DNA from: Arthrobacter livingstonensis
GTDB lineage: Bacteria; Actinomycetota; Actinomycetes; Actinomycetales; Micrococcaceae
Length of the DNA: 64,000 nt
Assembly: GCF_003219815.1 (NCBI RefSeq)
Contig: NZ_QJVD01000003.1
Coordinates: 186,001-250,000, forward strand
Reading direction: 5' to 3'
A model generated the notes under the pieces. The model saw only the letters and a list, made by a program, of their open reading frames with translations. It was not told the origin of the DNA and did no database searches. The position numbers were made by a program, and so were the translations under genes. The stretch's first letter is position 1. Every line of letters starts with the position of its first letter. This document shows, piece by piece, positions 51,745-59,831 of this stretch.

Positions 51745-51912
51745 GGGAAGCTCCTATTCATGCGCGGACGGTTCCCTAACAGCATATGTGTCCCGTGGTT
51801 CCAATGGTCGAGCTGCCTGAAGGACGACGCCGGCCGGCCGGTTTGGTTTTTGCGCCACCATGGCGCTGCGCACCAATCCGAAGTAGAACTGTCTGTAAGT
51901 AAGGAGCGCTAC

Positions 51913-52164
51913 ATGAAGACAATGAGCTTTGCAGAGTTTGCGGCCAACTGCGCCGAGACGCTTACTGCTGTCGTGGATGACTGTGAAGAAGTGGTCATCA
52001 CCCGGTCCGGCAAGGAACCAGTGGTCATCGTGTCCTTGGCTGAGTACCAGTCGCTGAAGGAAACGGCATATCTATTGCGTAGTCCTGCGAATGCACGCCG
52101 TCTCTTGGGTGCCATCGATCGCTTGGAGAATGGCGCCGGCGTCGAGCATGACCTTCTTCCATGA
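51913..52164 (+). CDS. Antitoxin, Phd/YefM family
   Basis: An 83-residue protein with a YefM-type N-terminus (MSFAEFAANCAETLTAVVDD), the central VVITRSGKEPVVIVSLAEYQS and a C-terminal toxin-binding tail. It forms the antitoxin and autorepressor of a type II module. AAGGAG at 51901-51906 supports ATG 51913. The stop overlaps the toxin start by four bases. The C-terminal SPANARRLLGAIDRL is typical of partners of YoeB/Txe toxins. Confidence 0.9.
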   Translation: MKTMSFAEFAANCAETLTAVVDDCEEVVITRSGKEPVVIVSLAEYQSLKETAYLLRSPANARRLLGAIDRLENGAGVEHDLLP

Positions 52165-52418
52165 AGCTCGTGTGGGACGAGCAGGCTTGGGATGAGTCTG
52201 TCGGCTGGCAGCGCGACGACAAGCGGATTCTGAAAAGAATCAATGATTTGACCAAGGACATCACCCGGAACGGCAATGAAGGCATCGGAAAACCAGAGCC
52301 GCTAAAGCACGGTTTTAGTGGCTACTGGTCCCGGCGCATTACTGATGAGCACCGCCTGGTCTACCGGATTGTCGGCGATGAAGTCCGCATTGCCCAGTGC
52401 CGCTATCACTACGAATGA
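52161..52418 (+). CDS. Toxin, YoeB/Txe family mRNA interferase
   Basis: An 85-residue RelE-superfamily toxin that cleaves mRNA on the ribosome. It begins KLVWDEQAWDESVGWQRDD and includes INDLTKDITRNG, GKPEPLKHGFSGYWSRRI and the C-terminal CRYHYE, whose His-Tyr end is the YoeB catalytic signature. Length is standard. Translation is coupled to the antitoxin by a four-base overlap. It appears intact. Confidence 0.92.
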   Translation: MKLVWDEQAWDESVGWQRDDKRILKRINDLTKDITRNGNEGIGKPEPLKHGFSGYWSRRITDEHRLVYRIVGDEVRIAQCRYHYE

Positions 52419-52774
52419 TCCGAATGGTCTACGGTGGCGGTGTCTACGATTCTGGACCGGCCTTGCGCCGGGCGCCGCTGAATAAGCTGAGCATGGAAAA
52501 TGACAGTGTTCCAGGGCCCTCCCCGAACAGGGGAGGTTCTGGTTAAGAATGCGCCTACGGTGCTCGGCGACCGTCTGCCCCGGATTGGTTGTCAAGAAGA
52601 CGTGCGGGGTCGCGCCGACAACGCAGACTGCATTCCGGCTTCGCCCGCTGAGCGGGAAACAGGAATCCCTGTCGAGCCTATGGAACTTGAGGCGCTTGCC
52701 GGCAGAGGCGCTTGTGGCGCAAGCAGTCCGATACATGACAACCATTCAACCCGGTGTGTTGGCCGCGGATGAAT
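52419..52774. other. 356-base stretch without a recognisable gene
   Basis: Between the toxin and a flavin-reductase remnant, frames on both strands give only short peptides with no family resemblance. MTTIQPGVLAADEF beginning at 52735 looks like a protein N-terminus but breaks off. The stretch seems to be gene debris. Confidence 0.5.
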
Positions 52775-53060
52775 TCAGGATTCGGGAATCTCGGTCAGGC
52801 CGCCGCCGTCGAGGATCTTACCGGCCTTGTAAGCCATCGGCGCCACATCGTTGACCTCCGCATGGCGGACGCGGCAGATGAACACCGTGTGCGTCTTGGC
52901 CTGGAAGCGTTCCCGAATCTCTGCTTCAAGCATGGCCGCCGAGCCGTCGATCAGCGGTGAGCCGTGGGGCCCGCCATGCCAACCGAATTCGGCAAACTTA
53001 TCGTCGGACTTGGAAGAAAAGACGTTCACCACGTCGCGCTGGCCTACGCGAGTTGGCCGG
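52775..53060 (-). pseudogene. C-terminal remnant of a flavin reductase-like protein
   Basis: On the minus strand the sequence VVNVFSSKSDDKFAEFGWHG, then GSPLIDGSAAMLEAEIRERF and TVFICRVRHAEVNDVAPMAY match the second half of the flavin reductase (RutF/HpaC-type FMN-binding split-barrel) family. The N-terminal 60 or so residues, with the flavin-phosphate loop, are absent and upstream sequence is unrelated. The adjoining plus-strand segment 53066-53190 (ending VQAHLEFNAGAGR) may be the tail of another broken gene. Confidence 0.65.
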
Positions 53061-53254
53061 TTCGGCGGCAACCCAGGAGTGGCAGGAATCCCTGTCTGCA
53101 ATGGTCGACTATGCCGCGTCCAAAGGGTGGGCCAACCAGGCCGGCGAAGTGCAGGCGCACCTCGAATTCAACGCCGGTGCTGGCAGGTAATCCTCCAGTT
53201 TCGATTCAAGCTGGCTCCCTCGCGGTGGCGGGATGCGCCGAACCGGGACGTTGG

Positions 53255-53788
53255 CTACGGTGCCCGAAGGGGGCGCACCAACGCCAGCATGCCGCTGGGT
53301 GGGCAACCGCCGTCCACCACCTGCCAGCCGATGGCGTGGGGCCGCGGACCGAACAAGACGAACACTTCTCCGTCGGCGTCCGTTCCTCTCTGCAGTCCAT
53401 GATCGACCCGCCACCCTCTCGCCGCCCCCCTGAGGAGTGCGGCAGACCGGACGCGGAGAGCTTCCGCCCCCGCAGTGCGAAGCCGCACGGCCTCATCTTG
53501 GCACACAGAATATGTGTCCGATCCGCCTAATAGGTCCTGTTCGGGCAGGTCTGGGGAAGCGAAATTTGTGTCATCAACCTTGATTGCCCAGATGGCACGC
53601 CGGACGCCCTCAAGATCGATTTCTTCGATGATCTCTTCGTGCCGCAGGAATTCGGCCCAAGCCCCGCTGGGCGTGTCTGAAACGTATTGGACGGGACCAT
53701 CGCCGTCTCGATGCCAGCGGGCGGGAGGCTGGGTGCTGTCTTCCCACAAGAAGGGGAATCGGCTGTCGTTGTGGCGGAAAGCAATCAT
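53255..53788 (-). CDS. RES-domain toxin
   Basis: A 177-residue RES-domain protein. RES toxins degrade or phosphorolyse NAD+. The early Arg in IAFRHNDSRF, the Tyr in PVQYVSDTPSGAWAEFLRHE and the Glu of the same segment are the expected catalytic residues. The gene overlaps the antitoxin stop by four bases and follows it, as in RES-Xre (MbcT-MbcA-like) modules. Intact length suggests function. Confidence 0.83.
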   Translation of the reverse strand: MIAFRHNDSRFPFLWEDSTQPPARWHRDGDGPVQYVSDTPSGAWAEFLRHEEIIEEIDLEGVRRAIWAIKVDDTNFASPDLPEQDLLGGSDTYSVCQDEAVRLRTAGAEALRVRSAALLRGAARGWRVDHGLQRGTDADGEVFVLFGPRPHAIGWQVVDGGCPPSGMLALVRPLRAP

Positions 53789-54408
53789 GTTGCCGAGGGG
53801 GCCAATAGTGTTGCGGCCAGTGACTTCACCTCACCCGGGCCATCATCATCGGGATCCCAGTCTCCCGCCAGGATTTCTTGCGGAGAACGGCCCGACAACG
53901 CCGTACGCTTCCTCCCGAACCAACGGCGTATGCCGAAATCGTTGTAGCTTCCAAGGAGGTCGGCAACGATGAGTGTCACGAAGTGAAGCCGCGCGGCAAC
54001 GTTATCCGGCGTGGTGCGTTCGCCGGTCCGGTACCGATGGACTGACGATGTCGATGTCGCCACCAGCTTCTCCAGAAGGTCATCACCGAGAAGTCCATGG
54101 ATTGGCTCCCACTCCTGCATGGGCAGTGGGGACTGTTCAATTGCCTTCATAACGTCCGACAACAGGGTTGAAACTTCGTCTTCCGGCAAGTCACCGGTCT
54201 GGAGCTGGTCACCGTTGGCTGCGACTTGGCGGCCAATGCCGTGGTTTGCAAAAGCATCCAAGGTGGCCTTTATCGTTGGGAAGTCGAGGCCGGGATGGTA
54301 CGTCGTCGGCAGCAAGTTCAGGAGCCTCGCGAGTGATATCAGTTGGACGGCTTGAACAGCGATACGAGCACCGGCAGGTTGTCTCAGGATGGAACTGGAC
54401 GGAACCAT
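53785..54408 (-). CDS. Xre/MbcA/ParS-type antitoxin
   Basis: A 207-residue protein. A helix-turn-helix segment (LVATSTSSVHRYRTGERTTP) precedes the C-terminal toxin-binding domain (FGIRRWFGRKRTALSGRSPQ and EILAGDWDPDD) typical of RES-module antitoxins. A longer N-terminal helical extension (1-100) is unusual for the family. AAAGGAC before ATG 54408 supports the start. It is co-transcribed with and overlaps the RES toxin by four bases. Confidence 0.82.
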   Translation of the reverse strand: MVPSSSILRQPAGARIAVQAVQLISLARLLNLLPTTYHPGLDFPTIKATLDAFANHGIGRQVAANGDQLQTGDLPEDEVSTLLSDVMKAIEQSPLPMQEWEPIHGLLGDDLLEKLVATSTSSVHRYRTGERTTPDNVAARLHFVTLIVADLLGSYNDFGIRRWFGRKRTALSGRSPQEILAGDWDPDDDGPGEVKSLAATLLAPSAT

Positions 54409-54550
54409 TTGGATGTCCTTTGGCTAAGACGTGGAGTGCAAACGGAAAACTTGACCAGTCCGAAAGCCTTCCTGTATTTCCATGCTGCGCGCTTCCCGGG
54501 GATGTGTCAATGGTCCAGGCATTTGGTCCAGGCAGCGCAACAAGCCACGT

Positions 54551-55615
54551 TCAGCTCCCGAGCAGTTCCTTCGCGACGCCGTCGATGTACTCGATGTCCA
54601 CGGCGTTGTCGCCGCTGCCGGCGAAGTGTCCCCAGACGCCGGGAATGACACGGACTTCACCATTGGGGATGTATTGGGAGGCATATTCCTTATCCTACGG
54701 ACAGAAATAGAGGTCCTTTTTTGCGGGCAGCGCGAGCAGCTTTGCCTTGATGGACTGCAGGGCCTTGACGGTGTCGCCGACGTCGCAGGGCGTTGTGCTG
54801 ACGTCGCCGGGCCGCCAGGTCCAGAGCTGGGTGAGGAGATCGTTGGCGTCGCGCTGGCCCAAGAAGTGGCCTTCCCAGCAGCCGACCAAAAAGTCCTCCA
54901 GGGACGAGTAGTTCAGGTCGACGCCGAGACGGGCCGAGTGGCCCATGGTCTCGTAGCAACGGTCCGAGTAGAACGCCTGGGAGAAGCCCAACCCGGCGTA
55001 CACCCGCCCCACTGCGCGCAGCCCGCGCGTCGGCTGTTCCGTGTAGTAGTCGATCTTGAAGGCGGCGTCGGCCTGCAGGGCAGCATTCACTCCTTCGAGG
55101 AACACGAAGTTGTGTCCGCTGGTTTTGGACGAGCCGCAGAACGGCAGGGCGCGCTGGACCATGTCCGGGTAGCTGACGGCCCACTGTTAGATCTGGCCGG
55201 CGCCCATGGACCATCCGGTCACGAGGGTCAGGGTCTCGATGCCAAACTGCTCGGTGACGAGCTGGTGCTGCGCCTCCACCTGAGCGTAAAAGGTGATGTG
55301 GGGGAAGCTGGGGGCGTTGTAAGGTGCCGGGGTGTTGCTGGGGAGCTGGAGAGGCCGTTGCCCAGCATGTTCGGGACGATAATGAAGTACTTGGCGGGAT
55401 CGAGCGCCTTGCCTTCGCCGATCAGCCACTCGTTGTCCTAATGGCGTCCGGAGTACCAGGTTGGGTACACGATGGCGTTGCTCTTGTCCGCGTTGAGCGT
55501 CCCCTACGTTTTGTAACGTTTTGTACGCGAGGCAGGCGCTGCGAAGTGTTGCACCCTCTTGAAGCTTGAAATCGCCCAAGTCTAATAGTTCGTAATCCAT
55601 CGGGAACCCGTCCAT
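54551..55615 (-). pseudogene. Decayed MetX-like acyltransferase/alpha-beta hydrolase gene
   Basis: Joining three frames gives a homoserine-acetyltransferase-like protein: MDYELLDLGDFKLQEGATLR, NADKSNAIVYPTWYSGRH, APYNAPSFPHITFYAQVEAQ, the nucleophile elbow TGWSMGAGQ and later HFAGSGDNAVDIEYI. Lesions include TAG at 55438-55440 (for Trp or another residue), TAA at 55187-55189 (relatives have Tyr), TAG at 54695-54697 and at least two frameshifts between 55360 and 55540. The gene is beyond repair by one change and must be non-functional. Confidence 0.85.
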
Positions 55616-55733
55616 GGGAAACACCTTTCACGGTTCGAGACAAGGAAAGGCGATCTGCCCCTCACGCTACCCTTCCCCGCGGCAATGATCGAGGGGTTGG
55701 TGCGGATGGCTCCAACGATGCTTGCACTGCAAA

Positions 55734-55749
55734 CTGAAAACGTTTACAG
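55734..55749 (+). promoter_or_regulatory. LacI-type operator upstream of the ribose operon
   Basis: CTGAAAACGTTTACAG is a 16-base palindrome with 14 matching positions around the central CG, the form bound by LacI/GalR proteins. It lies 102 bases before the LacI gene, which is the first gene of the ribose operon, so autoregulation is likely. Confidence 0.65.
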
Positions 55750-55850
55750 TTGTTCAAACAGGGCGTGACAGCACTCACTTAAGAGTTCTGAAACCCTCCG
55801 AATCCGCACTGGCATTACCACCCCAAAAGACTCAAAGGAGAAGGCGCGGC

Positions 55851-56861
55851 ATGGCAAACATCCACGATGTTGCGCAAGCGGCCGGCGTATCCATCGCCAC
55901 CGTCTCGAGAATGCTGGCGGGGGAGAACATCCGAAACCGCACGGCTGTCGAAAATGCCATATCCGCGCTGGGATACCGCCCCAACGCAAGTGCCCGGGGC
56001 CTGCGTTCGGGGCGCCACCACACCATCGCCGTGATCGTCCCCGACATCGCCAACCCCTACTTCGCAACGTTGGTGCGGGGAATCGAGGAACGCGTCATCG
56101 CCAGGGGCTACCGGATCATCGTCGCCAGCAGTGACGAGCAGTTTACTGCCGAAACCGAAGTTCTCGGCGGTCTCATGGATGCTGTTGATGCAGTGGCGAT
56201 CGTGCCGGCGGAAGCCTCTGAACGGACCAACCTAATGCTCGCCGAACTGGGCAAGCCGGTGGTGCTCATCGACCGGACCGTCAGCGATTCCCCGGATTTT
56301 GATTTGGTCCACGTCGACAACGCCAAAGGTGCACGCATGGCTGCAGAGCATTTGCTGTCGCTTGGCCACCGAAAAATCGCAATCATCAGCGGCCGGCAGG
56401 AGTCACTTCCAGGCCAGGTCCGTCACACGGCATTTATTGAAGCTTTGGCCGCCGCCGGTGTGGAAATTGATCCCGGGAACATCAAGATTGGCGAGTTCAC
56501 CAGGGCGTTTGGCCAAAGTGCCGCCAGCGAACTCATCGACGGGGGATTGGACTTCACGGCTGTTTTCGTCGGGAACAACACCATGGCCCAGGGTGCGCTG
56601 TTGTCCTTTCATGAGGCCGGGATAACGATCCCCGAACGGCTTTCGTTTATCTGCTTCGACGATTTTGACCTGGCTGAATTGTTGCCCGCACCGGTAACCG
56701 TCATCTCCCGTCCGGCCATTGCCGAAGGCCATGCGGCGGCAGACCTCCTGCTGGCACGGATCCAGGCACTTGACGCCGCCGAGCAACCGGCGTTCCGGCA
56801 CCTGATATTGCCTGTCCAGCTGACCGTCCGGCAGTCATGCGCTGCTCCGGCCGGCCCGTAA
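55851..56861 (+). CDS. rbsR: LacI-family regulator of the ribose operon
   Basis: A 336-residue repressor. The N-terminal helix-turn-helix and hinge (IHDVAQAAGVSIATVSRML) is followed by a periplasmic-binding-protein-like ribose-sensor domain with VIVPDIANPYFATLVRGIE, TVFVGNN-like FTAVFVGNNTMAQGAL and FICFDDFDLAELL. Its position at the head of the rbsK, rbsD, rbsA and rbsC/B genes makes RbsR the natural name. AAAGGAGAAGG precedes ATG 55851. Confidence 0.87.
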   Translation: MANIHDVAQAAGVSIATVSRMLAGENIRNRTAVENAISALGYRPNASARGLRSGRHHTIAVIVPDIANPYFATLVRGIEERVIARGYRIIVASSDEQFTAETEVLGGLMDAVDAVAIVPAEASERTNLMLAELGKPVVLIDRTVSDSPDFDLVHVDNAKGARMAAEHLLSLGHRKIAIISGRQESLPGQVRHTAFIEALAAAGVEIDPGNIKIGEFTRAFGQSAASELIDGGLDFTAVFVGNNTMAQGALLSFHEAGITIPERLSFICFDDFDLAELLPAPVTVISRPAIAEGHAAADLLLARIQALDAAEQPAFRHLILPVQLTVRQSCAAPAGP

Positions 56862-56904
56862 CCAAAACTTCTCCCACCCCAATTTCCACTATTGAAGGAC
56901 CCCC

Positions 56905-57873
56905 ATGACGCCTTTTGCGCCCAAAAACGGCAGTGTTCTGGTAATCGGAAGCATTACCTGCGACCTCACGAGCTTCAGCGACCGGCTCCCTGACCCGGGT
57001 GAAACCGTGCTGGGCAACGCCTTCACGATGGTCCTCGGCGGCAAGGGAGCCAACCAAGCCCTGGCCGCAGCACGCGCCGGCAGTTCCGTCTCATTGATCG
57101 GCAGCGTGGGCGACGATTCGTTCAGCGAGCTGGTCCTTGGGACGCTGGCCGAGGAGCAGGTCAACACCGACTACGTGCTGCGCAGCCACGGCCCCACGGG
57201 CATTGCACACATCAGGGTGGACGCGTCGGCAGAAAATGACATTGTCATGATCCCGCTGGCGAACTCGCTCCTGAGCCCCGGACACATCACGGAGTCGCTG
57301 AACTCGCCGGAACTGGACGCAAGCGTTGCCCTGATCCAACTTGAAATCCCGCACAAATCGGCACTGGAGGGTGCAAAAGCGTGCAAAGACCGCGGTGTCA
57401 CGGTCATCCTGGACCCGGCTCCGGCCCCCGAAGCTCCGCTGGACGAGGAATTCTGGCAGCACGTTGACATTGTCACGCCCAACGAGACCGAGGCCCGGCT
57501 CATTACCGGGATCGACGTCACGGACCAGGAATCGGCGGCAGCGGCCGGCCGCTGGTTCACGGCACGAGGGGTAGCCCGGGCGGTCGTGACGCTGGCAGGT
57601 GCGGGCGCCGTCGTCGTCGAACGTGTTTCCGCCGGTACGGACAACGCAACGCGTGTCAGCGTCCACGCCCCGTTCCCTGTGACTGCCGTGGACACCACCG
57701 CGGCCGGTGATGCCTTCGCGGGCACCCTCGGCAGCGCACTTGCTGAAGGGCTCGACTGGGAGCCTGCGCTGCGCCGCGCCATGGCCGGCGGCGCCCTGGC
57801 CGTCACAGTCGCCGGCGCCAGCCCCAGCCTCCCGAAGCGTGAGTCCGTTGACGCCTTTCTGGCCAACCACTAG
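56905..57873 (+). CDS. rbsK: Ribokinase
   Basis: PfkB-family kinase of 322 residues that converts D-ribose to ribose 5-phosphate. The first PfkB motif is GGKGANQALAAARAG, and the ATP site and catalytic base appear in AVDTTAAGDAFAGTLG (Asp in AAGDAF). LDPAPAPEAPLDEEFW and TPNETEARLITG are ribokinase features. It follows the regulator after 43 bases. A good GAAGGA site precedes ATG 56905. Confidence 0.92.
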   Translation: MTPFAPKNGSVLVIGSITCDLTSFSDRLPDPGETVLGNAFTMVLGGKGANQALAAARAGSSVSLIGSVGDDSFSELVLGTLAEEQVNTDYVLRSHGPTGIAHIRVDASAENDIVMIPLANSLLSPGHITESLNSPELDASVALIQLEIPHKSALEGAKACKDRGVTVILDPAPAPEAPLDEEFWQHVDIVTPNETEARLITGIDVTDQESAAAAGRWFTARGVARAVVTLAGAGAVVVERVSAGTDNATRVSVHAPFPVTAVDTTAAGDAFAGTLGSALAEGLDWEPALRRAMAGGALAVTVAGASPSLPKRESVDAFLANH

Positions 57874-57937
57874 CCCCCTCCCGCTCTCCGGGCCGTTCAT
57901 TCAGGTCCCCCACCCTCTACAAAACAGTGGAGCAACA

Positions 57938-58342
57938 ATGCGAAAAAACAGCGGTACCCTCAACCCGGCACTCTCCCGGATCCTGTCCGAACTCGGGCAC
58001 ACCGACGAACTCTTGGTGACCGATGCTGGCCTGCCCATCCCGGCCGGCGTCGAACGCATCGACCTGGCCCTTACCCCAAACGTGCCGGAATTCCTCCAGT
58101 GCCTGGACGTGGTCCTGGCCGAAGTGGAGGTGGAGGCGGCCATCGCCGCAAGTGAAATCGCCACCCACAGCCCCGAACTCCACGCGGCCCTGCGCGAACG
58201 CCTTGATGCACTGAACATCCGTCTGGAACTCGTTCCGCACACCGCATTCAAGGAACGCACCAAGTGTTCCAAGGCAGCGGTGCGCTCCGGTGAATTCACG
58301 TCCTACGCGAACGTGATCCTGATTGCCGGGGTGGTGTACTGA
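57938..58342 (+). CDS. rbsD: D-ribose pyranase
   Basis: A 134-residue RbsD/FucU mutarotase that converts beta-D-ribopyranose to the furanose form used by ribokinase. LNPALSRILSELGHTDELLV, TDAGLPIPAGVERIDLAL and the C-terminal RSGEFTSYANVILIAGVVY match the family, with the catalytic His in GHTDE. It lies between ribokinase and the transporter ATPase. GTGGAGC seven bases before ATG 57938 supports this start over one inside rbsK. Confidence 0.93.
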   Translation: MRKNSGTLNPALSRILSELGHTDELLVTDAGLPIPAGVERIDLALTPNVPEFLQCLDVVLAEVEVEAAIAASEIATHSPELHAALRERLDALNIRLELVPHTAFKERTKCSKAAVRSGEFTSYANVILIAGVVY

Positions 58343-58343
58343 C

Positions 58344-59831
58344 ATGACCATCTCATTCACAGGCATCACCAAGGCGTTTGGATCCAACAAGGTGCTGCGC
58401 GGCATCGACCTGAGCATTGAACCGGGCGAAATCGTCTCGCTCGTGGGCGAGAACGGTGCCGGCAAGTCAACGCTCACACGCATCATCGCGGGCGCCTACC
58501 AGCCGGATTCAGGACAGATCACCATCGACGGCGATCCACGCAAATATAACGTCCCGCAGGACGCCATGGCTGACGGCATCCAGGTGATCTACCAGGAACT
58601 GAAGAACAACCTCTTCCCCCAGCTGGACGTCGCCTCCAACCTCTTCGCCCATGACGGCACCGGCGAATTCGGCAAATTCTTCGTCAACAAGGCCAAGATG
58701 CACCGCCGTGCCGCGGAGCTGCTGGCCCAGGTGGGGATTGACGTGGACACGCGGCTGCCGGTGGGGAAACTGTCATTCGGCGAGCAGCAGATGGTGCAGA
58801 TTGCCCGCTGCCTGAACCACTCGGTCCGCCTGCTCATCCTCGATGAGCCGACGGCGGCCCTTGACGACCGGGAGTCGGAGATGCTCTTCCGTCAGGTCCG
58901 CAAGCTTCAGGAGGCGGGCGTGGCCATCATCTACATCAGCCACCGGCTGCCTGAAGTGTTCGCGCTCGCCGACAGGATCGTGGTGATGCGCGACGGCCTT
59001 GTCTCGCTCAGCGGAACCCCCGCTGAACTGAGCGAAAAGCAGGTGGTGGCCGCCATGGTGGGCAGCGAGGTGGAGAACTTCTACCCGAAGGAACACCACG
59101 CCACGGACCGCGTGCGCCTGGACGTCAGGAATCTCGGCGGCACCGGCTTCAACGGCGTCTCCTTTCAGGTCCGTGCCGGTGAAGTGCTCGGCATCGGCGG
59201 GGTCATGGGAAGCGGCAAGGGCGAAGTCCTGCGGGCGCTGTTCGGTCTGGACAATGCGAGCGGGGTGGTATCCCTCGATGGAAAGGATGTAAGCCTGGCC
59301 TCACCGCGCCACGCCATTGGAGCGGGCATCGCCTACCTCACCCCCGACCGCCAGGCCGAAGGCCTGACACTGGCCCAGCCCATTGCGCACAACGAATCCC
59401 TGGCCACGCTGGGCGCCATCACCCGCAACGGCGTCGTCTCCCGCAAGCAGGAACGGCAGCGGTGCCAGGAAATATCAACCCGCCTGAATGTCAAGTGCAA
59501 CAGTATTCACGACGCGGTGGGAACCCTTTCTGGAGGCAACCAGCAGAAAGTCCTGCTTGCCCGATGCCTGTTGAGCAACCCGGCCATCCTGCTCATGGAG
59601 GAGCCGACGCGCGGCGTGGATGTCGGGGCAAAAGCCGAAATCTATTCGATTATCAATGACGTTGCCGCCCAAGGGGTGGCAGTGGTCCTTGTTTCCTCCG
59701 ATCTGCCCGAACTCGTCGAAATGTCAGACCGCGTCCTGGTCATGCGGGAGGGCAGCATCAACGCTGAACTGTCCGTCGGCGCATTGACGCAGCAAGCCGT
59801 CCTTGAACACGCAATGGAGACCATAGCCTGA
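58344..59831 (+). CDS. rbsA: Ribose ABC transporter ATPase, two nucleotide-binding domains
   Basis: A 495-residue protein with two ABC domains. The first has the complete Walker A VGENGAGKSTLTRI, signature LSFGEQQMVQI and Walker B LLILDEPTAAL. The second has the degenerate Walker A (GVMGSGKGEVLRAL) and signature LSGGNQQKV typical of RbsA, in which one site is inactive. ATG 58344 is used; a GTG-free 7-codon extension has no better site. The stop overlaps the permease gene by one base, indicating coupling. Confidence 0.92.
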   Translation: MTISFTGITKAFGSNKVLRGIDLSIEPGEIVSLVGENGAGKSTLTRIIAGAYQPDSGQITIDGDPRKYNVPQDAMADGIQVIYQELKNNLFPQLDVASNLFAHDGTGEFGKFFVNKAKMHRRAAELLAQVGIDVDTRLPVGKLSFGEQQMVQIARCLNHSVRLLILDEPTAALDDRESEMLFRQVRKLQEAGVAIIYISHRLPEVFALADRIVVMRDGLVSLSGTPAELSEKQVVAAMVGSEVENFYPKEHHATDRVRLDVRNLGGTGFNGVSFQVRAGEVLGIGGVMGSGKGEVLRALFGLDNASGVVSLDGKDVSLASPRHAIGAGIAYLTPDRQAEGLTLAQPIAHNESLATLGAITRNGVVSRKQERQRCQEISTRLNVKCNSIHDAVGTLSGGNQQKVLLARCLLSNPAILLMEEPTRGVDVGAKAEIYSIINDVAAQGVAVVLVSSDLPELVEMSDRVLVMREGSINAELSVGALTQQAVLEHAMETIA

